64,000 nt of DNA from Microbacterium sp. LCT-H2 (GTDB taxonomy: Bacteria; Actinomycetota; Actinomycetes; Actinomycetales; Microbacteriaceae), in NCBI RefSeq assembly GCF_001866135.1, contig NZ_MODW01000005.1, forward strand, positions 62,001 to 126,000, read 5' to 3'. The notes under the pieces were generated by a model. That model saw only the letters and a list, made by a program, of their open reading frames with translations, was not told the origin of the DNA and made no database searches. The translations under genes and the position numbers were made by a program. This document shows, piece by piece, positions 19,333-28,673 of this stretch. Every line of letters starts with the position of its first letter. Position 1 is the stretch's first letter.

Positions 19333-19827
19333 ATGACCGATCGCGCGCTCCGTTCCATCCCCTTCACCGACGCCCAGGGGCAGGAGAAGACACTGGACGA
19401 TCTCGGCGCCGACGTGGTGCTCGTGGTGAACGTCGCCTCGAAGTGCGGACTCACCCCGCAGTACGAGCAGCTGGAGGAGCTGCAGCGCCGGTTCGGCGAC
19501 CGCGGCTTCACCGTGGTCGGCTTCCCCTGCAACCAGTTCTTCGGCCAGGAGCCCGGGTCGGTCGACGAGATCCTCGAGTTCTGCTCCACGACGTACGGCG
19601 TCTCCTTCCCGGTGAACGACAAGATCAAGGTCAACGGCAAGAACGCCGCCGAGCTCTACAAGGCTCTCAAGGAGACACCGGACGCGGGCGGCAAGGCCGG
19701 CCGCGTCGAGTGGAACTTCGAGAAGTTCCTCGTGCTGCCGGACGGCGACGTGCTCCGCTTCCGGCCGAAGCAGAAGCCCGACGCCCCAGAGATCGTCCAG
19801 GCGATCGAGGCCGCGCTCCCCCGCTGA
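19333..19827 (+). CDS. Glutathione/thioredoxin peroxidase (GPx family)
   Basis: A thiol peroxidase of 164 residues reducing hydroperoxides. In actinobacteria the electron donor is usually thioredoxin rather than glutathione. The peroxidatic Cys is in NVASKCGLTPQY. The conserved GFPCNQFFGQEPG contains the second Cys and Gln, and the tetrad region VEWNFEKFLV holds the conserved Trp and Asn. ATG 19333 is chosen over GTG 19327 because the first is placed exactly 6 bases after a TAAGCT -10. It stands alone, divergent from dusB. Confidence 0.92.
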   Translation: MTDRALRSIPFTDAQGQEKTLDDLGADVVLVVNVASKCGLTPQYEQLEELQRRFGDRGFTVVGFPCNQFFGQEPGSVDEILEFCSTTYGVSFPVNDKIKVNGKNAAELYKALKETPDAGGKAGRVEWNFEKFLVLPDGDVLRFRPKQKPDAPEIVQAIEAALPR

Positions 19828-19925
19828 GCATCGTTCACCTCTGCGTCACGCGCGCACCGCGTCCCGGCGCCGTACGCGGCCGCCCGCGTTCACCTTCCGG
19901 TCTCCCCGTCGACATCTGGCGTCCC

Positions 19926-19931
19926 TAGTCT
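19926..19931 (+). promoter_or_regulatory. -10 element of the exported phosphoesterase gene
   Basis: TAGTCT, 39 bases before ATG 19971. The leader has GAAGGAG eight bases ahead of the start. Confidence 0.4.
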
Positions 19932-19970
19932 CACCGCGGCGACACGCGCCGAAGACGAAGGAGACCACGA

Positions 19971-21167
19971 ATGCCCGACCGACTGCCCCTCAGCCGGCGA
20001 ACTGTCCTCACCGCGGGAGCGCTCGGTGCGCTCGGCACCGCCCTCCCCCTCGGCACCGGAGCCGCCGCAGCGACGATCGCCCCGGCGTCGCCGGGTGGCG
20101 GGCAGGCGCGGAGCCTGCGCTTCCGTGCCGACGGCACCTTCACGGTGGTGCAGTTCAACGACACGCAGGACGACGAGCTCACCGACCGTCGCACCGTCGA
20201 GCTGATGGAGAAGGTGCTCGACCAGGAGAAGCCGGACTTCGTGGTCATCAACGGCGACGTGATCACGGGCGGCTGTGAGACGCGGCTGGCGGTGAAGCAG
20301 GCCATCAACAACGTCGTCATGCCGATGGAGTCCCGTCGCATCCCGTGGGCGGTCACCTACGGCAACCACGACGAGGACTCGCTGCCGCAGTCCGGTGTCG
20401 ACGAAGCCGGGATGCTGAAGATCTACCGGTCGTACGAGTACAACGTGAACGCCGAGAACACCCGCGGCGTGACGGGTACGAGCAACACGATCGTGACGAT
20501 CGGCTCCGCCGCCAAGAAGAACCGGGAGGCGTTCGCCCTCTGGCTGATGGACTCGGGCCGCTACGCGCCGGACGCCATCGACGGCCAGGACTTCGCCGGT
20601 TACCCGGCCTGGGACTGGCTGCGCATGGACCAGGTCGCCTGGTACCGCGACCAGTCGCAACGGCTGGAGCAGCGCAGAGGGCGCAAGGTACCCGGCCTCA
20701 TGTTCCTCCACATCGCGCTGTGGGAGCACCGCTTCATGTGGTGGGGCGGTGTGGACACCCGAACGGCGGCCGACGCCGCTCGCGGCAAGGCCCGCCACGG
20801 CATCGTCGGCGAACGCAACGAGGACGAATGCCCCGGGCCGTTCAACTCGGGGATGTTCAACGCGATCCTCGAACGCGGCGACGTGAAGGGTGTGTTCGTC
20901 GGGCACGACCACGTCAACGATTACATGGGCGACTACTACGGCGTGATGCTGGGCTATGCCCCGGGGACCGGCTTCGGCGCCTACGGTCTGGCCGGCGCCG
21001 AGCGCAATCGCCTCCGGGGCGGCCGGGTGTTCGAGCTGACGGAGGCCGGCGAGGAGGTCACGATCGCCACGCGCGTCGTCTATGCGCGGGACCTCGGCAT
21101 CGACCTGACGGCGAACGATCAGCCGATGGAGCCGCTCCCCCTCGGGCCGCGCCAGCAGCGCCTCTGA
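19971..21167 (+). CDS. Tat-exported metallophosphoesterase
   Basis: A calcineurin-like phosphoesterase of 398 residues, secreted folded. The N-terminal LSRRTVLTAGALGALG is a twin-arginine signal, cleaved near AAA at about residue 35. Metal-ligand blocks are QFNDTQDDE, VVINGDVITGG, VTYGNHDED, FLHIALWEHR and the terminal VFVGHDHVND. The general pattern matches Dcr2-like phosphatases that release phosphate from extracellular substrates. The substrate is not evident. The first metal block has N-D instead of the common D-x-H. A perfect terminator hairpin follows. Confidence 0.88.
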   Translation: MPDRLPLSRRTVLTAGALGALGTALPLGTGAAAATIAPASPGGGQARSLRFRADGTFTVVQFNDTQDDELTDRRTVELMEKVLDQEKPDFVVINGDVITGGCETRLAVKQAINNVVMPMESRRIPWAVTYGNHDEDSLPQSGVDEAGMLKIYRSYEYNVNAENTRGVTGTSNTIVTIGSAAKKNREAFALWLMDSGRYAPDAIDGQDFAGYPAWDWLRMDQVAWYRDQSQRLEQRRGRKVPGLMFLHIALWEHRFMWWGGVDTRTAADAARGKARHGIVGERNEDECPGPFNSGMFNAILERGDVKGVFVGHDHVNDYMGDYYGVMLGYAPGTGFGAYGLAGAERNRLRGGRVFELTEAGEEVTIATRVVYARDLGIDLTANDQPMEPLPLGPRQQRL

Positions 21168-21181
21168 GCCCGGGCAGCAGA

Positions 21182-21215
21182 ACGGCGGGGACCTCCGACC
21201 CGGGGTCCCCGCCGT
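21182..21215. terminator. Hairpin terminator between convergent genes
   Basis: A perfect 12-bp GC-rich stem (21182-21193 with 21204-21215) with a 10-base loop. It lies between the phosphoesterase gene and the converging DsbA-like gene. Confidence 0.8.
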
Positions 21216-21231
21216 CGTCTGTCGGTGCGGG

Positions 21232-21906
21232 TCAGGCCTCGACGGCCGTGCTGCGCTGCGCCCAGAGGTCGCGGATCACGTTCTCGAACGCCGCCGGCGG
21301 CTGCGCGCCGCTGATGCCATACTGGCCGTCGACCACGAAGAACGGCACCCCCTGGATCCCGTAGGCGCGAGCCTGCGCCTGGTCCTGACGGACGTCGGCG
21401 AGGTACTGCTCGCTCTCGAGTGCGGCGCGGGCGCGATCGGCATCGAGGCCCACCTCGGCGGCGAGGGCGACGAGGTCGTCGATGCGTCCGACGTGCTTGC
21501 CCTCGGTGAAGTAGGCGGACATGAGCCGCTCCTCCATCTCGTGCTGGCGGCCCTCGGCCTTCGCGAAGTGCAGCAGCTCGTGCGCCTTCACCGTGTTCGT
21601 GTGCTGCAGCAGGTCGAACCGGTACTGCAGGCCCGCGTTCGCGGCGACGTTCGTGACGTTTGCGAGCATCTGCTCGACCTGCGTGCGCGGCATGCCCTTG
21701 TGGCCGGAGAGGAAATCGACCTCATCGCCGTCGAAGTCGACCGGGGTGTCCGGGGAGAGCTCGAAGGAGTGGAAGGTGACCGTGACCTGCGGAGCGTCCT
21801 CGTCGGCCGCGACCGCTTCGAGACCCTTCTCGAGGTTGCGCTTGCCGATGTAGCACCAGGGGCAGGCGATGTCGGACCAGATGTCGATGGAGATGGGTTC
21901 AGTCAC
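21232..21906 (-). CDS. DsbA-family (FrnE-like) oxidoreductase
   Basis: A 224-residue thioredoxin-fold protein with an inserted helical domain. The active site is DIACPWCYIGKRNL (CPWC) near residue 15. The cis-Pro loop is GIQGVPFFVVDGQYGISGAQ. There is no signal peptide, so it acts in the cytosol, like FrnE/2-hydroxychromene isomerase-type proteins linked with oxidative stress. The start is GTG 21906. Upstream the gene faces the P-loop protein at 21959 with only 52 bases between. Confidence 0.9.
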   Translation of the reverse strand: MTEPISIDIWSDIACPWCYIGKRNLEKGLEAVAADEDAPQVTVTFHSFELSPDTPVDFDGDEVDFLSGHKGMPRTQVEQMLANVTNVAANAGLQYRFDLLQHTNTVKAHELLHFAKAEGRQHEMEERLMSAYFTEGKHVGRIDDLVALAAEVGLDADRARAALESEQYLADVRQDQAQARAYGIQGVPFFVVDGQYGISGAQPPAAFENVIRDLWAQRSTAVEA

Positions 21907-21946
21907 ACCGTGGTCAACCGTCCGCGCGTCCGACGTATTCCGTCAG

Positions 21947-21952
21947 TAGAAT
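21947..21952 (+). promoter_or_regulatory. -10 element of the P-loop kinase-like gene, leaderless
   Basis: TAGAAT, 6 bases before ATG 21959, with no ribosome-binding site. Confidence 0.55.
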
Positions 21953-21958
21953 CCTCGG

Positions 21959-22567
21959 ATGCTCTCCGCCGACGATCCGCTGCCCTTCCAGCCCGCACGG
22001 GTGCTCGTCGCGGGCGTCACCGGGTCGGGGAAGACGACTCTGTCCCGACGGCTCGCCGCCCTCTGGGACCTCCGTCACGTGGAGATCGACGGCCTGTTCC
22101 ACGGGCCGGACTGGACCCCGCGGGCGGAGTTCCTCGACGACGTGCGCGCCTTCGCCGCGGAGGAGCGCTGGGTGACCGAGTGGCAGTACACGAGCAAGGG
22201 CACCGACGAGATCCTGACTCCGAGAGCGCAGCTCGCGCTCTGGCTCGACTACCCGTACCGCGTGGTGCGGTCGCGTCTGCTCCGGCGCACCCTCAGCCGC
22301 AGCATCCTGCGCACCCGGATGTGGAACGGCAACGTCGAGAAGCCGATCTGGCGGATGCTGGGGGCCCCGCCGGAGGAGAGCATCCTGGCCTGGCAGACGG
22401 CGACGCTGCACAAGTGGTCCGAACGTTTTCCCGCGGTGCAGGAGCGCTTCCCCCACCTCACGATCGTGCGACTCACGCATCCGCGCGAGACGGAGTGCTG
22501 GCTGCGGGCTCAGGCCGAGGTCGGGGTGTCCACCGCGCCGCCGAAGCGCCGGTCCCGGGAGAGGTAG
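21959..22567 (+). CDS. P-loop NTPase, adenylate-kinase/topology-modulation-like
   Basis: A 202-residue nucleoside-kinase-like protein. Walker A is [19 protein letters not shown] near residue 18. [19 protein letters not shown] is the acceptor-side loop, and [17 protein letters not shown] follows. This layout resembles proteins annotated as DNA topology modulation protein FlaR or adenylate kinase, but the substrate is unknown. It is expressed from a leaderless promoter. Its last 58 bases overlap the 3' end of uppS on the other strand. Both reading frames are intact there. Confidence 0.8.
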   Translation: MLSADDPLPFQPARVLVAGVTGSGKTTLSRRLAALWDLRHVEIDGLFHGPDWTPRAEFLDDVRAFAAEERWVTEWQYTSKGTDEILTPRAQLALWLDYPYRVVRSRLLRRTLSRSILRTRMWNGNVEKPIWRMLGAPPEESILAWQTATLHKWSERFPAVQERFPHLTIVRLTHPRETECWLRAQAEVGVSTAPPKRRSRER

Positions 22568-23310
22568 ACCCCGATCGCGCGCCAGAGCTCCTCGCGCGAG
22601 AAGTCGGGCCACAGGGTGTCGAGGAACACCATCTCGGCGTAGGCCGACTGCCACAGCAGGAAGTTGGAGGTGCGCTGCTCCCCCGAGCTGCGCAGGAACA
22701 GGTCCACGTCCGGCATGTCCGGGACGTAGAGGTGACGACGGATCGTCTTCTCGCTGATCGCGTTCGGCTTCACCCGCCCGGCCGCGACATCGGCCGCGAT
22801 GGCCCGCATCGCGTCGACGAGTTCAACCCGGCCGCCGTAGTTGACGCACATGGTGAGGGTGAGCACGTCGTTGTCGCGGGTGAGCTGCTCGGCGTACTGC
22901 AGCTCCTTGATGACGCTCCCCCACAGACGCGGCTTGCGCCCCGCCCACCGCACGCGCACACCCCACTCGTTGAGCTGATCGCGACGGCGGTGCAGCACAT
23001 CGCGGTTGTACCCCATGAGGAAGCGGACCTCCTCGGGCGACCGGGCCCAGTTCTCGGTGGAGAACGCATAGACGGAGAGGTGCTTCACGCCGGCCTGGAT
23101 GGCGCCGGCGACGACGTCGAGCAGCACCTCCTCCCCGGCCTTGTGGCCCTCGATACGGTTGAGGCCGCGGCGGTTCGCCCAGCGGCCGTTGCCGTCCATG
23201 ACGATGGCGACGTGCTCCGGGACGGCCGGGAACGCGGGCGGGTACACGCCGGTCCAGTCGAGCGGCCGGTACGGCACGGCGTCCTTGTGCGTGTAGGGCT
23301 TCGGGCTCAC
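22510..23310 (-). CDS. uppS: Isoprenyl (undecaprenyl/decaprenyl) diphosphate synthase
   Basis: A cis-prenyltransferase making the polyprenyl carrier for cell-wall synthesis. It has 266 residues. [17 protein letters not shown] holds the catalytic Asp and phosphate loop, followed by [21 protein letters not shown], and the C-terminal [24 protein letters not shown]. The start is GTG 23310, with AAGGAG five bases upstream. It overlaps the recO stop (GTGA), so the two genes form one operon. A longer frame upstream runs into recO. Confidence 0.95.
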   Translation of the reverse strand: MSPKPYTHKDAVPYRPLDWTGVYPPAFPAVPEHVAIVMDGNGRWANRRGLNRIEGHKAGEEVLLDVVAGAIQAGVKHLSVYAFSTENWARSPEEVRFLMGYNRDVLHRRRDQLNEWGVRVRWAGRKPRLWGSVIKELQYAEQLTRDNDVLTLTMCVNYGGRVELVDAMRAIAADVAAGRVKPNAISEKTIRRHLYVPDMPDVDLFLRSSGEQRTSNFLLWQSAYAEMVFLDTLWPDFSREELWRAIGVYLSRDRRFGGAVDTPTSA

Positions 23311-24050
23311 CGTGCTCCTTCTCCGGGGGTGGACGACACGTGCGCGAGCGAGCGGATGCCCCGCTCCAGGTGCCACTGGGCGTACGCCGCGACGAGACCC
23401 GAGGCGGCGGCGGTGTCGGCGTGCGGGGCCGCGTCGATGAGGTCCCAGTCGCCACGGATCAGCGCACGCAGCAGTGTGAGTGTCTTCTCGGCGATCCGCG
23501 GGCTGCCGGCGGGCGCGTCGGCGTGACACACGAGTCCGCCCAGCTGCGCGACGAAGACGGAGTGCGGCCCCGGAGCCCCGCAGCGCGCGCAGTCCTCGAG
23601 GGACGGCGCCCACCCGGAGAGGGACATGACCCGCAGCAGGTACGAATCGAGGATGCTGCGCGGGGCGTGCTCGCCGCGGGACAGCGCCCGCAGCCCTCCG
23701 ACGAGCAGGAGGTACTGCTCCGGGGTGGCCTCGGCGTCGCTGAGGCGGTCGGCGGTCTCGACCATGGCGTTCGCGGCGGTGAACCGATCGTAGTGCGCGG
23801 CGATGTCCGTGCCGTAGGCCCCGAGCGACTCCGCCTGCTGCACGATGTCGAGCGAGCGGCCTTCGTAGAGCTGCACGTCGGCGACCATGAACGGCTCGAG
23901 GCGGGAGCCGAACTTCGAGGAGGTGCGACGCACGCCCTTGGCGACCGCGCGCACCTTGCCGTGCCGCCGGGACAACATCGTGACGATGCGATCCGCCTCA
24001 CCCAGCTTGTGGGTGCGCAGGATCACCGCTTCGTCTCGGTAGGTGGGCAC
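23307..24050 (-). CDS. recO: DNA repair protein RecO
   Basis: Loads RecA on SSB-covered DNA with RecR in recombinational repair. It has 247 residues: an N-terminal OB-fold ([23 protein letters not shown]), [17 protein letters not shown], a helical core, and a zinc module with CARCG and a second Cys in GLVCHAD. The start is GTG 24050, with GATAAT exactly 6 bases upstream, predicting a leaderless mRNA. The frame remains open far upstream but that part runs antisense to the TRIC gene. The stop overlaps uppS. Confidence 0.93.
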   Translation of the reverse strand: MPTYRDEAVILRTHKLGEADRIVTMLSRRHGKVRAVAKGVRRTSSKFGSRLEPFMVADVQLYEGRSLDIVQQAESLGAYGTDIAAHYDRFTAANAMVETADRLSDAEATPEQYLLLVGGLRALSRGEHAPRSILDSYLLRVMSLSGWAPSLEDCARCGAPGPHSVFVAQLGGLVCHADAPAGSPRIAEKTLTLLRALIRGDWDLIDAAPHADTAAASGLVAAYAQWHLERGIRSLAHVSSTPGEGAR

Positions 24051-24056
24051 CCTTCG

Positions 24057-24078
24057 ATTATCCTCCGTGCGCGACAAT
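24057..24078. promoter_or_regulatory. Divergent leaderless promoters of recO and the TRIC gene
   Basis: Minus-strand GATAAT (24062-24057) lies 6 bases before recO GTG 24050. Plus-strand GACAAT (24073-24078) lies 6 bases before GTG 24085. Only 34 bases separate the two start codons, so each promoter must extend into the opposite gene. Confidence 0.55.
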
Positions 24079-24084
24079 GGACGC

Positions 24085-24777
24085 GTGACCGAACCGCTCT
24101 TCACCATTCCGCTGTGGGCGGACCTCCTCGGCGTCGGCCTCGGCGGAGTGCAGGGCGCGATGTTCGCCGCCGGATTCCAGGGGCAGCGCCGGCTCGACTG
24201 GCTAGGCGTCGCGATCATCGGGATCATGATCGGCATGGGCGGCGGTCTCATCCGCGACATCCTGCTCGGACAGACACCGGCCACCCTGCAGAACCAGTGG
24301 TATCTGGTCACCGCAGCGGGTGCGGCCTTGCTCGGCATGCTGCTGGCCGGACTCTTCACGCGGCTCAACACGGCGATCGTGGTGCTGGACGCCGTCGTGA
24401 TCGGGATGTTCGGCGCCTTCGGGACGAGCAAGGCCCTCGCCTTCGGCATCCCCGAGGTTCCCGCGGTCTTCATCGGAGTCTGCGCCGCGGTCGGCGGGAG
24501 CGTGCTCCGCGACATGCTGATGGGCCTGCCGACGGCGATCATGCACGTCGGCTCGCTGTATGCCGTGGCTGCGGCCGCCGGCTGCACGTTCATCGTCGTC
24601 GCGAACGCCGTCGGGATGCCCATCCCCCTCGCAGCCGTCATCGGCATCGTCGTGACCGCCGTGATCCGGATCCTCGCGGTGACATTCGACGTCTCGCTGC
24701 CGGAGCAGCGGCGGCTCTACCGCCGCAAGGTCGCCGCGGAAACCGGTGCGATCCCGATCGTGAAGCCCCGGGACTGA
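24085..24777 (+). CDS. TRIC-type cation channel family protein (UPF0126/YadS)
   Basis: A 230-residue membrane protein of two repeats, each with three helices and a conserved Gly-rich loop: [16 protein letters not shown] in the first and [19 protein letters not shown] in the second. This tandem GGxxRD pattern is characteristic of bacterial trimeric intracellular cation channel relatives. Some bacterial members are potassium-permeable, and others have been linked to glycine transport. The start GTG 24085 lies 6 bases after GACAAT. The stop is followed after one base by a palindromic repeat. Confidence 0.88.
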   Translation: MTEPLFTIPLWADLLGVGLGGVQGAMFAAGFQGQRRLDWLGVAIIGIMIGMGGGLIRDILLGQTPATLQNQWYLVTAAGAALLGMLLAGLFTRLNTAIVVLDAVVIGMFGAFGTSKALAFGIPEVPAVFIGVCAAVGGSVLRDMLMGLPTAIMHVGSLYAVAAAAGCTFIVVANAVGMPIPLAAVIGIVVTAVIRILAVTFDVSLPEQRRLYRRKVAAETGAIPIVKPRD

Positions 24778-24778
24778 C

Positions 24779-24837
24779 TTCGAATCGCGCGATTGGCTCC
24801 ATCCGGCGGCCGAATACGACCAATCGCGCGATTCGAA
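24779..24837. repeat. Palindromic repeat, copy 1 (likely bidirectional terminator)
   Basis: A perfect 18-bp inverted repeat: TTCGAATCGCGCGATTGG at 24779-24796 and its complement at 24820-24837, with a 23-base loop. Each arm contains the self-palindrome AATCGCGCGATT. It fills the space between the convergent TRIC and tetR genes. A near-identical copy lies at 26013-26071, including most of the loop (CGGCCGAATACGA). Confidence 0.9.
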
Positions 24838-24843
24838 AGAGGG

Positions 24844-25557
24844 TCAGGTGGCGGCGAGCCCGTCGATCACGCGCGCGAGACCGAACTCCCACGCCGTTCG
24901 CGCGTCGTAGGGCCCACCCATGGCTTCCCCGGCAGCCTGGCCCACCGATCGAGCGAGCGGCATCTCGTCGCCCAGGTAGGTCGCCAGGCGCGGTGCCGCC
25001 TCCGCCCACGATGCCGCGAACGACTCCGCACCCTCCTCATCGCGCATGCGTGCTGCCGCGGAGAGGGTGAAATCCAGCACGAAGGTCAGCGCCGCGTCGC
25101 GCTCCACAGCACCGAGACCGAGGCCGTCGAAGGCGTGGAGCTCCCGGTCGTACTTGGCGATGGTGCCAGGGCCGAGCGCGACCCGCGGATCGTGGATGTC
25201 GATGAGCCACGGGTGGGTCCGGAGGAGACGCAGGTTGTCCTCGGCGATCGCCCGGACCGCCGCACGCCACCCGGAGTCCTGCACAGGCGCGACGAGCATC
25301 CTGGTGTGCATCGCGTCCGCCATCAGGACGAGCAGGTCGGCGCGGCTGTTGACGTGGGTGTAGATCGACATCGGCGTCAGGTCGAGGCTCTGCGCGAGAG
25401 ACCGGATCGTCACCGCGCCGAGCCCGTCGGCGTCAGCCAACGCGACGGCGCGGTCGACGACGTCATCGGCCGAGTGTCGCGCCTTCGGCCCGCGCTGCGA
25501 CGCCGGCGGAGCAACGGGGCTGTGCCGCCAGAGCAGATCGACGAGGTTCTTGGCCAT
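24844..25557 (-). CDS. TetR-family repressor
   Basis: A 237-residue one-component repressor. The N-terminal helix-turn-helix is AVTIRSLAQSLDLTPMSIYTHVNSR's segment near residues 48-72, preceded by a 30-residue Pro/Arg extension. The C-terminal ligand domain is of the TetR_C type, with DFTLSAAARMRDEE. It diverges from a VOC-family gene across 66 bases. That spacer holds the imperfect palindrome CTATACGCTGTACAG, a likely operator controlling both genes. TAGGCT lies 7 bases before the ATG, so the mRNA should be leaderless. Ligand unknown. Confidence 0.87.
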   Translation of the reverse strand: MAKNLVDLLWRHSPVAPPASQRGPKARHSADDVVDRAVALADADGLGAVTIRSLAQSLDLTPMSIYTHVNSRADLLVLMADAMHTRMLVAPVQDSGWRAAVRAIAEDNLRLLRTHPWLIDIHDPRVALGPGTIAKYDRELHAFDGLGLGAVERDAALTFVLDFTLSAAARMRDEEGAESFAASWAEAAPRLATYLGDEMPLARSVGQAAGEAMGGPYDARTAWEFGLARVIDGLAAT

Positions 25558-25564
25558 CGGGAAT

Positions 25565-25570
25565 AGCCTA
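25565..25570 (-). promoter_or_regulatory. -10 element of tetR-type gene, leaderless
   Basis: TAGGCT on the minus strand, 7 bases before ATG 25557. Confidence 0.5.
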
Positions 25571-25589
25571 GACCGCTCGCGCCTTAACC

Positions 25590-25604
25590 CTATACGCTGT
25601 ACAG
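25590..25604. promoter_or_regulatory. Candidate TetR operator
   Basis: CTATAC-GCT-GTACAG: 6-bp arms, five of six matching, around a 3-base centre. It includes the perfect octamer CTGTACAG. It lies midway between the divergent genes and near the expected -35 position of the tetR-type promoter, fitting autorepression. Inferred, not proven. Confidence 0.5.
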
Positions 25605-25623
25605 ACTTTCAGAATGGAGAACC

Positions 25624-26004
25624 GTGATCATCACGCAGACCGCCCTCTCGCTCAACGTCCCCGACGTCGCCGCCTCCGCCGCTTTCGCCATGACCCACTT
25701 CGGGTTCGAGGAGGCGATGTCCGCGGAGGGCTTCGTCTCGTTGCAGCATCCAGGGCCGGTGCCCAACGTCATCTTCCTCAAGACGGGACTGTCGACGTTC
25801 CGCCCGGAGGAGATCGCCGGATCCGCAGGTCAGGGCACCCTGATCGTCTTCGTCGTCGACGAGATCGACGAGGAGTTCGCCCGCATCGCCGCTGCGGGCG
25901 CTCGCGTGGTGACCGCTCCCGAGACCGAGCCCTGGGGTGAGCGGTACTGCCAGTTCGCCGACCCCAACGGCCTCATCTGGCAGCTGGTGCAATGGATGGA
26001 CTGA
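25624..26004 (+). CDS. VOC-family (glyoxalase/bleomycin-resistance fold) protein
   Basis: A 126-residue single-domain protein. An N-terminal ALSLNVPDVAASAAFAMTHFGF unit, a central strand block and the terminal PWGERYCQFADPNGLIWQLVQW are standard for the vicinal-oxygen-chelate fold. The final Glu/His metal positions are not clearly kept: NGLIWQ has Gln. It may therefore bind or sequester a compound rather than catalyse. It is divergent from a TetR repressor, which suggests an inducible resistance or detoxification function. The GTG start has GGAG five bases upstream. Confidence 0.82.
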   Translation: MIITQTALSLNVPDVAASAAFAMTHFGFEEAMSAEGFVSLQHPGPVPNVIFLKTGLSTFRPEEIAGSAGQGTLIVFVVDEIDEEFARIAAAGARVVTAPETEPWGERYCQFADPNGLIWQLVQWMD

Positions 26005-26012
26005 TCCCCCAC

Positions 26013-26071
26013 TTCGAATCGCGCGATTGGTCGCATCGGGCGGCCGAATACGACAAATCGCGCGATTCGAA
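26013..26071. repeat. Palindromic repeat, copy 2 (likely bidirectional terminator)
   Basis: Left arm TTCGAATCGCGCGATTGG (26013-26030), right arm 26054-26071 with one mismatch, 23-base loop. It is about 90% identical to the copy at 24779-24837, including the trailing AGAGGGTCA. It lies between the convergent VOC and leuA genes. Confidence 0.9.
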
Positions 26072-26077
26072 AGAGGG

Positions 26078-27838
<1,761 letters not shown>

Positions 27839-27876
27839 CTACTTCTCTTCGTCGAAATGGACGGGCCAACACAAGC

Positions 27877-27917
27877 GCCGCGACGAGGAAGGCCCTAGTG
27901 TCAGGACTCGTCGCGGC
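27877..27917 (-). terminator. leuA attenuator hairpin
   Basis: A perfect 11-bp stem GCCGCGACGAG / CTCGTCGCGGC (27917-27907 with 27887-27877) and 19-base loop, followed by GCTTGTGTT. Its 5' arm overlaps codons 11-14 of the leader peptide, just after the Leu codons. A ribosome stalled there would prevent the stem from forming. Confidence 0.75.
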
Positions 27918-27948
27918 AGCTAAGAAGAAGCAGACCGCCGAAAGGCAT
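27901..27948 (-). CDS. leuA leader peptide
   Basis: A 15-codon frame MPFGGLLLLSCRDES then TGA, with four consecutive Leu codons (CTG CTT CTT CTT). TAGCAT lies exactly 6 bases before the ATG, so transcript and peptide start together. The last codons form the left arm of a perfect hairpin ahead of leuA. This is the classic layout of ribosome-mediated attenuation: scarce charged tRNA-Leu stalls the ribosome on the Leu codons, blocks the hairpin and lets polymerase continue into leuA. An overlapping frame from ATG 27956 has no Leu run and is not needed to explain the site. Confidence 0.8.
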   Translation of the reverse strand: MPFGGLLLLSCRDES

Positions 27949-27954
27949 GTGGTC

Positions 27955-27960
27955 ATGCTA
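27955..27960 (-). promoter_or_regulatory. -10 element of the leuA leader transcript
   Basis: TAGCAT on the minus strand, 6 bases before the leader ATG at 27948. Confidence 0.55.
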
Positions 27961-28022
27961 GCAGGGAAGCCGCAGCCGTTTCGACGTCTGAGACGATGCG
28001 TGCCCGCGCGACACTGGTCGGT

Positions 28023-28673
28023 ATGAGCATCCTCCGCGACCGCCCTGTCACCGCCGTCGGCGTCGCGACGGCAGTGCTGGTGCTGCTGGCCGGCTGTGCC
28101 ACTGCGCCGGGAGCGTCCGCTCCGCCGACAAGCACGACCGTCCCCTCGGACATGCTCCTGGAGGAGGCGGAACCCGCACCACCGAAGGGGCGCGTCGTCG
28201 CCACAGGAACCGTGCTCGACGAGTCCGGGGACGTGCGGCTGTGTCTCGACGCGATCCGCGAGTCGTATCCGCCGCAGTGCGACGGCGTCCCGCTCGACGA
28301 CTGGAGCTGGGATGGCCTGGACGGCCGCGAGGCGTCCGGCGAGACGCGGTGGGGGGCCTACGCGGTGACCGGCACCTGGGACGGCGAGCGATTCACGGTG
28401 ACCGATCCCCCGTCGCTCCTCGCCCTCTACGATCCGATGGTTCCGGAGGATCCGACGGCCGGCGTCGACGGCACGAGCTCGGCGGACGAGCTGAATCGGG
28501 TGCAGAACGACATCGCCGGACGCCTCGGCGCGGACGCGCTCGCCCTGTCGACGGACCGCGGCTACGTGTGGCTCCAGGTCGTCTGGGACGACGGGACGCT
28601 GCAGGACGCGGTCGATGCCGAGTACGGCGAGGACGTGGTCGTCGTCACGTCTGCGCTCCGCGAGATCGACTAG
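28023..28673 (+). CDS. Hypothetical lipoprotein
   Basis: A 216-residue secreted lipoprotein of unknown function. The signal peptide RDRPVTAVGVATAVLVLLAGC has lipobox LLAGC, with lipidated Cys at residue 25. A Pro/Thr-rich linker follows, then a compact acidic domain (DVRLCLDAIRESYPPQCDG, WLQVVWDDGTLQDAV) with a possible Cys pair. ATG 28023 gives a normal-length signal. An upstream ATG at 27996 would add nine residues. GACACT seven bases before the ATG may be a leaderless -10. The stop TAG shares bases with the TAG of the convergent oxidoreductase gene. Confidence 0.72.
   Translation: MSILRDRPVTAVGVATAVLVLLAGCATAPGASAPPTSTTVPSDMLLEEAEPAPPKGRVVATGTVLDESGDVRLCLDAIRESYPPQCDGVPLDDWSWDGLDGREASGETRWGAYAVTGTWDGERFTVTDPPSLLALYDPMVPEDPTAGVDGTSSADELNRVQNDIAGRLGADALALSTDRGYVWLQVVWDDGTLQDAVDAEYGEDVVVVTSALREID

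Noticed and set aside
28670-28673. Frameshift joining the lipoprotein and the oxidoreductase
   Set aside because: They are on opposite strands and merely share CTAG, each reading a TAG stop.
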